DNA from: Metabacillus litoralis
GTDB lineage: Bacteria; Bacillota; Bacilli; Bacillales; Bacillaceae
Direction: 5' to 3'
Assembly: GCF_020524045.1 (NCBI RefSeq)
Contig: NZ_JAIVKL010000025.1
Coordinates: 1-57,356 of the forward strand
DNA: 57,356 bases
How positions within the stretch are numbered: the stretch's first letter is position 1; every line of letters begins with the position of its first letter. The notes beneath the pieces were generated by a model, which saw only the letters and a program-made list of their open reading frames with translations, was not told the origin of the DNA and did not search any database. The position numbers and the translations under genes were made by a program. Below, piece after piece: positions 35,696 to 45,268 of this stretch.

Positions 35696-38530
35696 CTACT
35701 CCTCTCCAATTTTAATAGCTTGATGGATTCGTATTCTTGAAATCATTCCAATTAAAATGCCTAATCCAACAAGAAGTAATATTCCAGCAAAAGAATAAAC
35801 AAGCCACTCATCGCTTTGTTTGAAAACCATACGAAAAGGAAGCAATTGTCCTTGACTGCCTAGTGAGTTTTGCAGAAATGGAATGAACAACGTACTTGTT
35901 AGTTTACCGATCCATACTCCTAATATAACGGCCATTCCTGTTGTTAAGATTTGTTCCCAGAATAGCATGTTGAAGAGTTGGCGAGTTGACATTCCCATCG
36001 CTCTAAAAACACCATACTGCAATGTTCTGGATTTAAGTGATAGAACCCAGTATAACAGAAAGCCGATAAAGGTTATGACTAAAGCAATGAGAAAGCCTAG
36101 TGTTAACGAACCATTTAAGCCAGTTAAATAGGCATCGTTTTTTAAATGGATTAAATCGTCTTGAACATCTTGGAATCTCGTAAGTCGAAGTCTTTCTTCT
36201 TCAAATCTTGCCGATAGTTCTGCTCGGTCTGCATTGTCTTCTAGGCTAATCCATAATTGATAAGGTTCGATGGCCATTGAATTTTGAATATAAGAAAGAT
36301 TTCCAACAACAAAGTATGGATGGGTATCAGGATTCCATGATGGCCAATAATCGATAATGTCATAGACAACAAAATGGGCTTGTTGGGCCCCATCCCATCC
36401 CATGGAAATGTATTCACCAGGGTGTACATCAAGTTTATCAGCTAGCCCTCTCGAGATCAGAACTGAACTGGTCTGGCTAGCCATTAAATTTAAGTAGTCA
36501 AACCAATGGCGATCAGGAGATAAGAGGGATGATCTAAAAGATACTGTTTCCCCAAACGATTTCGTATCAATTCCCATAAGTCGAGTTTCTTCGTACTTAT
36601 TGGAATCAGCATCAGCGGAATTTGCTACATTGACTTGATTTCTCGTAAACACTCTTGATATTTGCTTAATGCCAGGCCACTCTTTTATATGTGAAGTATC
36701 AGGTTCATAGTATAAAGTTCTCACATTTTCTCTTCGTTCCTCTTCAGGAAGGAAGCCTCCAGCCTGAGTCAACTCGAATGGGACTTCTCTATCCCAATAT
36801 TGTTGTAGGACAATATCAGCGCCAGCTTCATAACGAATTTGTTCCTCTAGGTTTTGATTCACGGTTTGAGCGGTATTGGCACTGAACAAACCAATAGAAA
36901 TAGCCATTACTAGAAAAAGCATAAAAAACTGATATTGTTTGGAGGTACGTCCAATTTGTAATAAGGTTGTATACATATGAACAGGCCATATCTTTCGTCC
37001 AAGCCAAGTGATAAGAGCGATGATCCACGGGTAAATACGGAAACATAATAAGGTAAGTCCAATGATAAATAGACCCGGAATAAGTAACAAAAGAGGATCA
37101 ATTGATATATTACCGTATGCGTCATTAACGATCGTACGATTTTGATGTAAGGTATACCAGCCATAGCCCGTAATTAACAGTAGAACGACATCAATAAACA
37201 ACCTATGCCAAATCGCTTGTCCATTACCACGAGAACCTTGCCTTTTTAATGATACAATATTTGTTTTTGTAGCCATTAGTACTGGAACCATGACACTTAT
37301 TAAACAAACTGCGGCAGCTAACCCAGCATACATATACGTATCTAGTGTGAGTTTTACAGGTAAAAGCTCGCGTTGTGTGAACTCCATAAAGCCAGTTGTA
37401 GAGCCTAACATTTTACTCATTAGTAAACCTAACAATGGTCCAATAAGAACAGCTATTCCGCACAGGAATAATGTTTCTATAAAGTAAATGAAGGCAATTT
37501 GTCGCTTACCTGCACCACGACTTCGTAGGACAGAAATTTCTGCATGTTGTCTTTCAACGATTAACCTTGAAATCATAAATAAGTAGATAAGCAACATGGT
37601 TAAAACAGGGATAAAGAGTGATAAAGTCATCAGACGAAATCGGTTTCCTTCTTGCAGAAGCTGATTAACAATTCCAATCATAGGACTGCTAATTTTCACT
37701 TTATTATTTTCCGTAATACGTGTAGATTCAATTCGTAACATACGTTCAACTGGCAATAGTTTTGATGCATCATTTATATTCAATCCAGTATAATCAAATG
37801 TGCTGTAAATAAGAACATTGTTAACTAGGTTATCCATATGAAGTAATTTTTCCCGGAACACTTTATCCTCAACGATAAACATGTTTTTAAAATGCTTAGG
37901 TGATTCTGGCCAATACAATTCTGAACCTTCAGCTGCTTTAAAGGTACCCACTGGACGGATAATAATGTCTTCATTCAATGTTTCTTGACTCAATCGGATT
38001 TCTTCTCCAAGAAGTATATCCAAATCAATTAACGTCTGATCTTGAAGATAGACTTCAATTACATCTTGATTGTCACTGTTTTCTGGCATTCTACCTTGTT
38101 CTAGAGTAATATTCTCCTCAAATCCTGAAAGGCTACCTAAAAAAACTCTACTCAAGTTAGCTTCCCCTGAATCACGCTTCCATTGAAGGGCAATGGATGT
38201 TAGCATTGTCCCTGATTCCACTTTAGGCATGATAACCTGGCGATTCAAAACATCTTCATTTTTTTCTTCTAACCGTTCTAATAGTTCTTCACGATCAAAT
38301 TGGGGATTTAACTCTCTCCAATTCAACTCATGTTTAAACATTCCAGGGTAGGTTTCCGTTCTTTTTTGGTAGCGTTCTGACTCACCTACAACAAGGCTTT
38401 GTAAAGAACCATCTGTATAGATGGGGATGGAGGCGACTAATGTGATAGTAACCAAGATTCCGATAAACAAGCTGATAACTAACCAATAGTTTTTTAAAAT
38501 TTTTCTGGCTATCATAGTTAAAATGTTCAA
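35696..38530 (-). CDS. ABC exporter permease, FtsX/MacB-like
   Basis: A 944-residue permease with one N-terminal membrane segment (~13-35), a large extracytoplasmic domain, a central set of membrane segments (~305-545), a second extracytoplasmic domain and three C-terminal segments (~815-935), i.e. two FtsX-like modules in one chain as in LolC/MacB-type exporters. It is the last gene of the minus-strand operon ATPase, ATPase-AbrB, adaptor, permease. The start is TTG 38530 with GGAGGG 8 bases upstream. A 9-1-9 palindrome (35682-35700) overlaps the stop and may serve as a weak terminator. Confidence 0.87.
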   Translation of the reverse strand: MNILTMIARKILKNYWLVISLFIGILVTITLVASIPIYTDGSLQSLVVGESERYQKRTETYPGMFKHELNWRELNPQFDREELLERLEEKNEDVLNRQVIMPKVESGTMLTSIALQWKRDSGEANLSRVFLGSLSGFEENITLEQGRMPENSDNQDVIEVYLQDQTLIDLDILLGEEIRLSQETLNEDIIIRPVGTFKAAEGSELYWPESPKHFKNMFIVEDKVFREKLLHMDNLVNNVLIYSTFDYTGLNINDASKLLPVERMLRIESTRITENNKVKISSPMIGIVNQLLQEGNRFRLMTLSLFIPVLTMLLIYLFMISRLIVERQHAEISVLRSRGAGKRQIAFIYFIETLFLCGIAVLIGPLLGLLMSKMLGSTTGFMEFTQRELLPVKLTLDTYMYAGLAAAVCLISVMVPVLMATKTNIVSLKRQGSRGNGQAIWHRLFIDVVLLLITGYGWYTLHQNRTIVNDAYGNISIDPLLLLIPGLFIIGLTLLCFRIYPWIIALITWLGRKIWPVHMYTTLLQIGRTSKQYQFFMLFLVMAISIGLFSANTAQTVNQNLEEQIRYEAGADIVLQQYWDREVPFELTQAGGFLPEEERRENVRTLYYEPDTSHIKEWPGIKQISRVFTRNQVNVANSADADSNKYEETRLMGIDTKSFGETVSFRSSLLSPDRHWFDYLNLMASQTSSVLISRGLADKLDVHPGEYISMGWDGAQQAHFVVYDIIDYWPSWNPDTHPYFVVGNLSYIQNSMAIEPYQLWISLEDNADRAELSARFEEERLRLTRFQDVQDDLIHLKNDAYLTGLNGSLTLGFLIALVITFIGFLLYWVLSLKSRTLQYGVFRAMGMSTRQLFNMLFWEQILTTGMAVILGVWIGKLTSTLFIPFLQNSLGSQGQLLPFRMVFKQSDEWLVYSFAGILLLVGLGILIGMISRIRIHQAIKIGEE

Positions 38531-38542
38531 GGTAATACCCTC

Positions 38543-39745
38543 CTAACGCAAGATGATTTGATCGCCTTCTTCCAACCCACTGATGACTTCAACACGTTTA
38601 TTTGCTTCCAAGCCAGTTTGAACACCAACCTCTGTTAAATTATCACCATCTAAAATACGAACAACCTGTTGTTCTTCATAGTTACGAATAGCACTTGATG
38701 GAATAGTGATTGCATTTTCGCGAATGTCAAATACAACTCTTATATCGGCTTGCTTTCCTAAATCTACTGATGAAGGAATATCTGTGACTTCAATGCTAAT
38801 ATTTTTTTCAGGTGCATTTTTGTCAGGTAGATCAAATATTTCGCCTGATAATTCTTGATTATCTATTGTCACAATAACTGCCATCCCGACGCTTAGTTCT
38901 TCTACTCTATCTTTTGGCTTCGAAACTAAACGCAACGAACTAGGATCAGAGATGGTGAGTAACGTATCAAAAGGTTCAATTGTATTGCCTGCTTTAAGGT
39001 CTGCTAAAGAAGTGATGATACCCGTTATAGGAGCAGTAATTTTAGTAGCATCTAGTTTTGCACGGTAATCATCCAATTGATTTTGTTGACGTTTTACGTT
39101 TAATTCCGCGAGTTGAATTTCTCGCTTTAGGTCAGATATATTTAATTTTTGTGGTTCCTTCATATTTATTTCTTGTTCGTTTTGCTGTTGCTCTTGTTCC
39201 AATGTAGCTAATGTAGCCTGTAGTTCTAATATTTTTTGTTCACTTGCTGTTTTCTTTAATTTATTGTTCATATTTTTAATTTCTTTATTTAACTTATCTT
39301 GTTCATCTTTTAGTTTGTTAATTTCAGATTGAAGTTTTTCTTGTTCATTTTTCCTTACGGTTGCACCTTCTACTTGAAGTTTAGCCTCGCTTAATGCAAT
39401 TTGTTGCTGTTGTATTTGAAATGCAAGATCTCCTTGCTCCAGTTCTATTAATAAATCTCCTTTTTTTACACTTTGGTTTGGTTCAACATGCACTTCCTTG
39501 ATTCGTTGACCAAGCTCACGGTAAAGCACGTCAACAGAATTTGTTGATTGGAATTCAGCTTTCCCCTCATAAGAATCAATTAAATCAATACGTTTCACTG
39601 TTTCTGTTTCGTATTTCGTTGCTGCTGGTTCGATTAATGGAGGAGCAAGTGCTTCTTGTTCCTTTGGTAGCAGTGCACATCCACCAAGTATAAGAACAGA
39701 TCCAAAACATATGGATGTCAGTTTCAAATAGTTTGAAAGTTTCAA
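38543..39745 (-). CDS. exporter adaptor lipoprotein (HlyD/MacA-like membrane-fusion protein)
   Basis: A 400-residue membrane-fusion protein with a lipoprotein signal ending in LGGC (Cys ~23). It has the usual layout: barrel-sandwich half (~65-115, with VEPNQSVKKGDLLIELEQGD), a long alpha-helical coiled-coil hairpin rich in Gln/Glu/Lys (~115-235), the second sandwich half with ITAPITGIITSL (~239-250), and a C-terminal beta barrel. In MacAB-like systems it bridges or gates the permease encoded next door. The start is TTG 39745 after AAAGGTGG. Confidence 0.9.
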   Translation of the reverse strand: MKLSNYLKLTSICFGSVLILGGCALLPKEQEALAPPLIEPAATKYETETVKRIDLIDSYEGKAEFQSTNSVDVLYRELGQRIKEVHVEPNQSVKKGDLLIELEQGDLAFQIQQQQIALSEAKLQVEGATVRKNEQEKLQSEINKLKDEQDKLNKEIKNMNNKLKKTASEQKILELQATLATLEQEQQQNEQEINMKEPQKLNISDLKREIQLAELNVKRQQNQLDDYRAKLDATKITAPITGIITSLADLKAGNTIEPFDTLLTISDPSSLRLVSKPKDRVEELSVGMAVIVTIDNQELSGEIFDLPDKNAPEKNISIEVTDIPSSVDLGKQADIRVVFDIRENAITIPSSAIRNYEEQQVVRILDGDNLTEVGVQTGLEANKRVEVISGLEEGDQIILR

Positions 39746-39781
39746 AGAGATTCCACCTTTCTTGTCAGTAATTATCCGTAT

Positions 39782-40681
39782 TTAAGCATTTTTTTTAGAT
39801 TGCTGAGGTTTGATGACAATTTGTCCATTTTCTTCTTCGATTTGTACAAGGTTCTTGGTGTTATCTTGTAGGTTTAATATATGGAGTAGGCCCTCTGGTA
39901 TTTGTAAACGTCCTGCTTGATCAATAACTGTGTATTCTTTGTGTGTTTCATCTTCCGTAGGTTCTCCTTGTTTCATCTGATCTTCTATTTCTTCGGGTTG
40001 GATACGAAACATTTCAGTAGACGTTTTTCCATCTCGAATAGATACCACTCGATCGACCTTTTTCGTTAATTGAGTATCATGTGTAACGATCACAATTGTT
40101 GTATTTAATTTCTTGTTAATTTCACGAAAAACATTTAATAATTGATCACCCGTCTTTGTGTCGACACTTCCCGTCGGTTCATCTGCAAGCAACAGAGGAG
40201 GATCATTAGCCAATGCAATGGCTATGGCGACTCTTTGTTGTTCACCGCCAGATAGTTGATCTAATCGGTTATTCAAGCGGTGGCCAAGTCCGACCATATT
40301 TAGCAGTTCTTTCGCTTTATGAGATTGTGCTCTTCCTTTGAGGAGCATGGGTACCTCTACATTTTGTTGTGCGGTTAGATAGGGAATTAAATTTTTCGCT
40401 TGATTTTGCCAAACAAATCCGACGGTCAATCGTTTATACATAGTTAACTCTTTCTTGGTCATTCGTAGAAGGTTTTTTCCATCGACCAATAGTGATCCTG
40501 CTGAAGGACGCTCAAGTCCACCTAATAAATTGAGTAAGGTGGATTTTCCGCTTCCACTGCTTCCTATAATGGCCATGATTTCACCTTTTTCAATGGTAAG
40601 GTCCAACCCCTGCAAAGCGAATACTTCCAATTCATCTGCTTTATATATTTTGACAACGTTTTCACAAACGATCATGCTCAC
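39782..40681 (-). CDS. ABC exporter ATPase fused to a C-terminal AbrB-like domain
   Basis: 299 residues. The first ~225 are a MacB/LolD-type ATPase: Walker [10 protein letters not shown] (~36-44), signature [16 protein letters not shown] (~142-157), Walker [11 protein letters not shown]. The C-terminal ~55 residues are extra and read like a SpoVT/AbrB swapped-hairpin domain: [16 protein letters not shown] followed by a [20 protein letters not shown] strand pair. LolD/MacB-type ATPases usually stop before this. The domain could mediate dimerisation or regulation. The start is GTG 40681, with GGAGGG 8 bases upstream. It is one of two ATPases in the operon. Confidence 0.85.
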   Translation of the reverse strand: MSMIVCENVVKIYKADELEVFALQGLDLTIEKGEIMAIIGSSGSGKSTLLNLLGGLERPSAGSLLVDGKNLLRMTKKELTMYKRLTVGFVWQNQAKNLIPYLTAQQNVEVPMLLKGRAQSHKAKELLNMVGLGHRLNNRLDQLSGGEQQRVAIAIALANDPPLLLADEPTGSVDTKTGDQLLNVFREINKKLNTTIVIVTHDTQLTKKVDRVVSIRDGKTSTEMFRIQPEEIEDQMKQGEPTEDETHKEYTVIDQAGRLQIPEGLLHILNLQDNTKNLVQIEEENGQIVIKPQQSKKNA

Positions 40682-40706
40682 GGCTAATCCCTCCTTTTAA
40701 AGAACA

Positions 40707-41399
40707 TCAAGAAACCACTTCAGAATCTAATAACTGACCATCCTTTAATTCAAAAATATGATCTGCCAGCTGTAAAACGCTAGGGTCATGTGTTGTTAAA
40801 ATGATTGTCATGTCCTGTTCATCAACTAATGAACGAAACAAGCGCATGATTTGGAGTGTTCGCTTCGAATCAAGTTCTGCAGTTGGCTCATCAGCTAGAA
40901 TTAATGATGGGCGATTGGCTATTGCTCTAGCTATCGCCACACGTTGTTGCTCACCACCCGATAACTCTGAAGGTCGGTGTTTCGCTCGTTTAGACAGACC
41001 AACCCATTCTAATGCTTCCGTCACTCGTTCGTCCCATTCTTTCGGTGGTTTTTCAGCAATACGAAGACCAAATTCTACATTTTCAGTTGCAGACATCATG
41101 GGTAATAAAGCAAATGCCTGAAAAATAAAACCGATGTGCTTTTTTCGAAACTCATCTGTTTCTTTTTGGCTAAGCTTAGCTAGGTCTTGTCCTAAAAATG
41201 TAATGGTTCCTTCTGTTGGTGTATCAAGCCCACCTAAAATATTCATTAATGTTGTTTTTCCTGAGCCAGACCTTCCTTTAAGGATCACTAATGAGTTTTT
41301 TTGAATGGTCATGTTAATGCCTTTTAAGGCGGAAACCGATTTCCTTCCATTGCCGAATGTTCTAGTAATATTGCTAGCCCGAAGTATCGGTTCTAACAT
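40707..41399 (-). CDS. ABC exporter ATPase (LolD/MacB type)
   Basis: The first gene of the exporter operon, 230 residues. Walker A GRSGSGKTT (~42-50), Q-loop FIFQAFALLP, signature [16 protein letters not shown] (~145-160), Walker B LILADEPTAELD and H-loop TTHD are all intact. The start is ATG 41399 after GAGGTGATG. Two different ATPases next to one two-module permease suggest a heterodimeric motor. Confidence 0.9.
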   Translation of the reverse strand: MLEPILRASNITRTFGNGRKSVSALKGINMTIQKNSLVILKGRSGSGKTTLMNILGGLDTPTEGTITFLGQDLAKLSQKETDEFRKKHIGFIFQAFALLPMMSATENVEFGLRIAEKPPKEWDERVTEALEWVGLSKRAKHRPSELSGGEQQRVAIARAIANRPSLILADEPTAELDSKRTLQIMRLFRSLVDEQDMTIILTTHDPSVLQLADHIFELKDGQLLDSEVVS

Positions 41400-41757
41400 T
41401 TTTTCATCACCTCTTATTTTGATTCTTTATTTTTGTTGATAATCTAAGTGCTTAACTTAATGAGGGTTTCTACTTATCATCACTTGAGATATGCCAACCA
41501 TTATTGTTAGATAAATAGGTGCAGAAGAACGGTGAAGATATGTCTGTAGAAATAGTAGACCAGGAATAATGACAATCCTTTTTTGTTACTTTAGCGAAGA
41601 AATACTTGATTTTATACGCCGTTGTTCTTGCTTTAAATTGAAAAGAAAAAGTAGTTATTGAAATATTCCAAAAGTTTATAACGATAAAATTTCCTCATTT
41701 TTTTATATTATATAATAAACTTCTCTAATTTTGTTAGCTGTTAACAAAAATTGTATC

Positions 41758-41953
41758 GGTGCCTGTCACTACCCGAATAATGGCGAATTTTGTCGAGTGA
41801 TAAAGATGAGCTTTCATTATTTTTGTAATTACCTTCTACGGCTTTCTCTAGTACTCTCAGGTATCTCTTCAATAAAAATAGACTAAACTTAATAAAAATG
41901 TTTCCTATGTTCACTCGACAAAATAATACAATTTCCGGGGCGTGACAGGCACC
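41758..41953. repeat. 196-bp MITE-like element with 42-bp inverted ends (R3, R2)
   Basis: The left end 41758-41799 (GGTGCCTGTCAC...TTTTGTCGAGTG) is the inverted form of the right end 41912-41953 (CACTCGACAAAAT...GTGACAGGCACC); both are 42 bases, with the outer ~12-14 bases conserved. The interior has no open frame. The right end is nearly identical to R1 at 35619. It lies upstream of the exporter operon. Confidence 0.8.
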
Positions 41954-42011
41954 TGATGAATAACATAGATGATCCGTTGGATATGATAAGAGAAAAAAGG
42001 AAGTCTGAGTA

Positions 42012-42845
42012 ATGCCTAACTATATCCCCTATCTGATTCTTGCTGTAGTAAGCATAACTATATTAATTACGGTCATTGTTCGCAAACGTCAATTTGGTCT
42101 CACTGTTCTTTTTCTGTGTTTTTCTGGAATAGTATATATAGGAGAATTAATTGTCATGATTGTCGGAAATAGTTACTTTTATGTTCCAGAAGTTTTTGAA
42201 GTAAGATATTACGATAACGCACTAGGGGCAATTGTCTCGAATTTGTTTGTCATTCCTGTCTTAGGAGTAGTAGTCGCGGTTTATCAGCTTCGATTTCGCT
42301 GGCTTGTACTTTTTGCATTGATTTTGATGGGATTAGGAGAGTTATTTGAATGGCTTGATATTTATTACACAAACTGGTGGAGAAGAGAATATACATTCAT
42401 TTCTGTTATCATTTTCCTCTTGTTAAGTAAGTTCTGGATGCGGGCTCTTGAGTTAGGTAATAAATGGATAAGGTTTCTATCGTTGTGGATGCAAGGGTGG
42501 GGAGGTGCAGGTACTGTGATGTACATATTGTCCGTTCTTGCTATTCGACATTATGAATATGGTTTTTTTGAAAATGTTTATCGTGATAACATTTTTATTT
42601 CATCTATTATGGGCATGATGAAAGGGTTAATTTTCAGTGTGGCTATTATGTTTTCCCATAAGCTCCACTGGCGTTTATTAGCACCTGTTTTGGTTTTCGG
42701 AGTTGACTTACCATTGTATTACATAGGTGTATTAGTCATTGAAATACCTTTTTGGATCTATACTATTGTTTATCTAGTACTGGCAACTCTATTGCTCAGT
42801 TGGACACATTATTCCAACTCTTTTCTTACAAAAATAGCAAAGTAA
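42012..42845 (+). CDS. uncharacterised polytopic membrane protein (possibly CBO0543 family)
   Basis: A 277-residue protein with about eight hydrophobic segments spread along its length and few charged loops. It has no motif I can tie to a function; the overall pattern (paired aromatic-rich loops such as WLDIYYTNWWRREYTF at ~115-130) resembles small Bacillus membrane proteins annotated CBO0543, but this is a weak impression. It starts at ATG 42012, preceded by AAAAGGAAG, with its own terminator at 42890. Confidence 0.6.
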   Translation: MPNYIPYLILAVVSITILITVIVRKRQFGLTVLFLCFSGIVYIGELIVMIVGNSYFYVPEVFEVRYYDNALGAIVSNLFVIPVLGVVVAVYQLRFRWLVLFALILMGLGELFEWLDIYYTNWWRREYTFISVIIFLLLSKFWMRALELGNKWIRFLSLWMQGWGGAGTVMYILSVLAIRHYEYGFFENVYRDNIFISSIMGMMKGLIFSVAIMFSHKLHWRLLAPVLVFGVDLPLYYIGVLVIEIPFWIYTIVYLVLATLLLSWTHYSNSFLTKIAK

Positions 42846-42889
42846 TAAAAAGTCACCTAATATTTACTAAGGTTGTCGGTAACATAGTA

Positions 42890-42921
42890 AAGAGGCTTCT
42901 TAAGAGAAGCCTCTTACTTTT
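42890..42921 (+). terminator. terminator after the 42012 membrane protein gene
   Basis: Perfect 11-bp stem AAGAGGCTTCT/AGAAGCCTCTT (42890-42900/42905-42915) with a 4-base loop and ACTTTT. It can also act on the opposite strand for the convergent gene at 42955. Confidence 0.8.
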
Positions 42922-42954
42922 GTGGAGTGTGATATTACACTTTTTTGTGTACAG

Positions 42955-44136
42955 TTACTCGCCTGACTCCACACCAAAAGCTTCCGGAATCATCGTAAAT
43001 CCTTCAATCACAGTATCTTCTTCCACTTCGATCATTAGGTAACGTTTGTTGTTTAAGTTGACTTGTTTTACATATCTTAAATCTTGGGGACTGATTGAAA
43101 TGTTCGCGATTTTTGTTTGGATTTTAATTGATTTTGATGTGAACTTCGGCAGTATGCTGCTTGCTTTTAGTTCGTATTTATCATCATCAATTATTTTTTT
43201 GAATGCAGATTCTACCTTTTCTGTGCTTATGTCTTCTAATCCACTCATTTTTAAAACACGTTGAACATCAGTGGAATCTAATTTTGGTTGTTCTTCCTCT
43301 TCATTTTCTTGAATCATCAAATTGATTTCCTCATAAACGTTGGAAAGAGTGGATGTATTTAATTGATCTCCTGTAACATCTTTGATGATTTCCTCGAAAA
43401 CGATTTTATCATCTTTTGCTGTCATCGTCTCTTCACCATTTAGTACTTCTTCAATAAATTGGTGATCAGGTTCATGCACTTTTCCTGCTGAATAAAGAAT
43501 GTGATTCACATCTGCTGCATGATCAGTAAAACACGGGAAGAGGAAGCCGGCGATTGGAGTAGTAAGGTTGATAATTGGATCAACAACAAAGCTGTACTTA
43601 AATTCCCTCTCAACATAATCAAAAAGCAATTCCTTTTTTGGCTCTTGTGTATTATTGATACTACATAAAATAAAGGGATGTGAATAAACAGTATCTCTGT
43701 CACTTTCCTCCGATTCTTCACTTCGACGCTTTGTTGGTTTTAAGTACTCTCCGCGAATAAAAGTGATCACAATATCCATCTCATATTGTCTGTTAGCTAA
43801 CATTTTCTCTACAATTTGCAGCATTTGCTCTTTCCAGCCATCCACATCTTGACTAAGTAATCCTTGATGCAAAATAAGCTGACTGCTATTTTCGGCATCA
43901 CGTTGAAATTTAAGCTCGAATAGTTTTTCATCTAAATGCCCTGCAAGTAGCTTCTTAAAGTTATTCATAAAAAGCTCTTGCTGATCTTGATCAAGCATTT
44001 CAAAAGGCTGACTTTGGTGATGATAAATTTCACTTGTTTCTTTCATAATATATACATTAAATATGTTGGAGATTTGGAGTAAATCATTATCTATTTTAAA
44101 TTGCTTGCGAATTTGTGCTATGTCTTTTTTATTCAC
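42955..44136 (-). CDS. DUF4317 family protein
   Basis: A 393-residue soluble protein with no signal peptide, starting MNKKDIAQIRKQFK, a beginning I associate with the DUF4317 family of Firmicutes. It is strongly acidic in its central and C-terminal parts. Function is unknown. The start is GTG 44136, with AGGAGAGG 6 bases upstream. It stands alone between a membrane protein gene and a toxin remnant. Confidence 0.72.
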   Translation of the reverse strand: MNKKDIAQIRKQFKIDNDLLQISNIFNVYIMKETSEIYHHQSQPFEMLDQDQQELFMNNFKKLLAGHLDEKLFELKFQRDAENSSQLILHQGLLSQDVDGWKEQMLQIVEKMLANRQYEMDIVITFIRGEYLKPTKRRSEESEESDRDTVYSHPFILCSINNTQEPKKELLFDYVEREFKYSFVVDPIINLTTPIAGFLFPCFTDHAADVNHILYSAGKVHEPDHQFIEEVLNGEETMTAKDDKIVFEEIIKDVTGDQLNTSTLSNVYEEINLMIQENEEEEQPKLDSTDVQRVLKMSGLEDISTEKVESAFKKIIDDDKYELKASSILPKFTSKSIKIQTKIANISISPQDLRYVKQVNLNNKRYLMIEVEEDTVIEGFTMIPEAFGVESGE

Positions 44137-44571
44137 GTAAAACCTCTCCTAAACCACGATAATTTGAATTTACTAGATAATACATACTGATAGAAAATGG
44201 AGAAGATATGACAAAATTTAAGGTAACAGCCTTTTTAATGAATCTCCATTTTAACGGATTCTTTTATTTTAACACAATCTGTATTTTGTCATGAAAGTAA
44301 TGAATTTATGAAAAACTCATAGTCTCAAGAAGAAGGCAATTTCTCGACATAAACTTCCTTTTAGTTTTTGCATTAGAAGTGGAAATTGTCAAAGTGAGAT
44401 ATAAAATATTGTGTGAAAAGTGAAATTCAAGAATAATCTTAAGATTTATTTTGTAATACATATTAAAAGGAGTGGTGAAAAAATAGCTTGTCTTGATTGA
44501 GAGAGAAAGAATGTATTACATCATAGTGGCTTTTTTATCTTATAAGAATAGGTTTTTCGACATTAAGTGAC
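44137..44571. other. non-coding region upstream of the toxin remnant
   Basis: About 435 AT-rich bases. No intact gene, terminator or repeat could be supported. Confidence 0.5.
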
Positions 44572-44955
44572 ATGTTTCTAAATGGTAAACTAGTAAAATA
44601 CTTGTTAAAAGGTCGGGGTTTTAAATATACATGTTGAACAGATCCTGTATTCGATGAAACCTTTCATGTGATCATTGCTGAAGAATTGTATGTAGAAAGT
44701 GATGATGTTCATTTTTGAGTAGCGAATGATACATTGTATCAAGCGATCGTTGAAAATCCAACCCTTGCTGCTGAATTAGGTTTCACACAATCTGATGTAG
44801 GGGCATTAGCTAACGGTTCAAACACCAGAAGGCTAGACTTGGCATCATCACGAGGAGCCTGGTACCCCATACAGTTAGTTGATGAAGAAGAACATGCCAA
44901 TACGGCTCACACTGGTGGAAGAACGATTTGGGGTGACGGAAGTGAGTTTCGTTAA
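44572..44955 (+). pseudogene. decayed HNH/endonuclease VII-type nuclease toxin tail
   Basis: A single frame of 128 codons with two in-frame TGA stops (44635-44637 and 44716-44718). After the second stop it reads PTLAAELGFTQSDV, then PIQLVDEEEHANTAHTGG and IWGDGSEFR. The QLV-x5-H-x4-HTGG-x3-IWG pattern is what I know from WHH-type nuclease toxins at the C-termini of polymorphic toxins; the upstream WHH motif itself is lost (only WYP remains). It is a remnant, not functional as read. Confidence 0.55.
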
Positions 44956-45268
44956 AGTATACATAGTACAATACCTATTACTTTAATGATTAATAATACA
45001 CAAATGCGATAATCTTAATAATAAGATTTAGTAAACTTTGTTGCTTTGACATTCTTAAGGAAACAGGATTGTCTTAAGTCTTGTAGCATCTTTTCTGTAA
45101 GAATCGTACATTTTTATGCGATAAAAGGAATGATTTCAACAGATGATTAATTTATTTAACAACAATCTTGCAGAAAAGAGCCTATACAAATGATTTAAGA
45201 TAGTAGAGTGGAAATTTCTGCAGAGAAGAGATACATTCTACTTTTACTCGAATTTTAGGAGGACGAAC
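44956..45268. other. non-coding gap before the HAD phosphatase gene
   Basis: About 310 bases; only the ribosome site AGGAGGACG for the next gene is recognisable. Confidence 0.5.
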
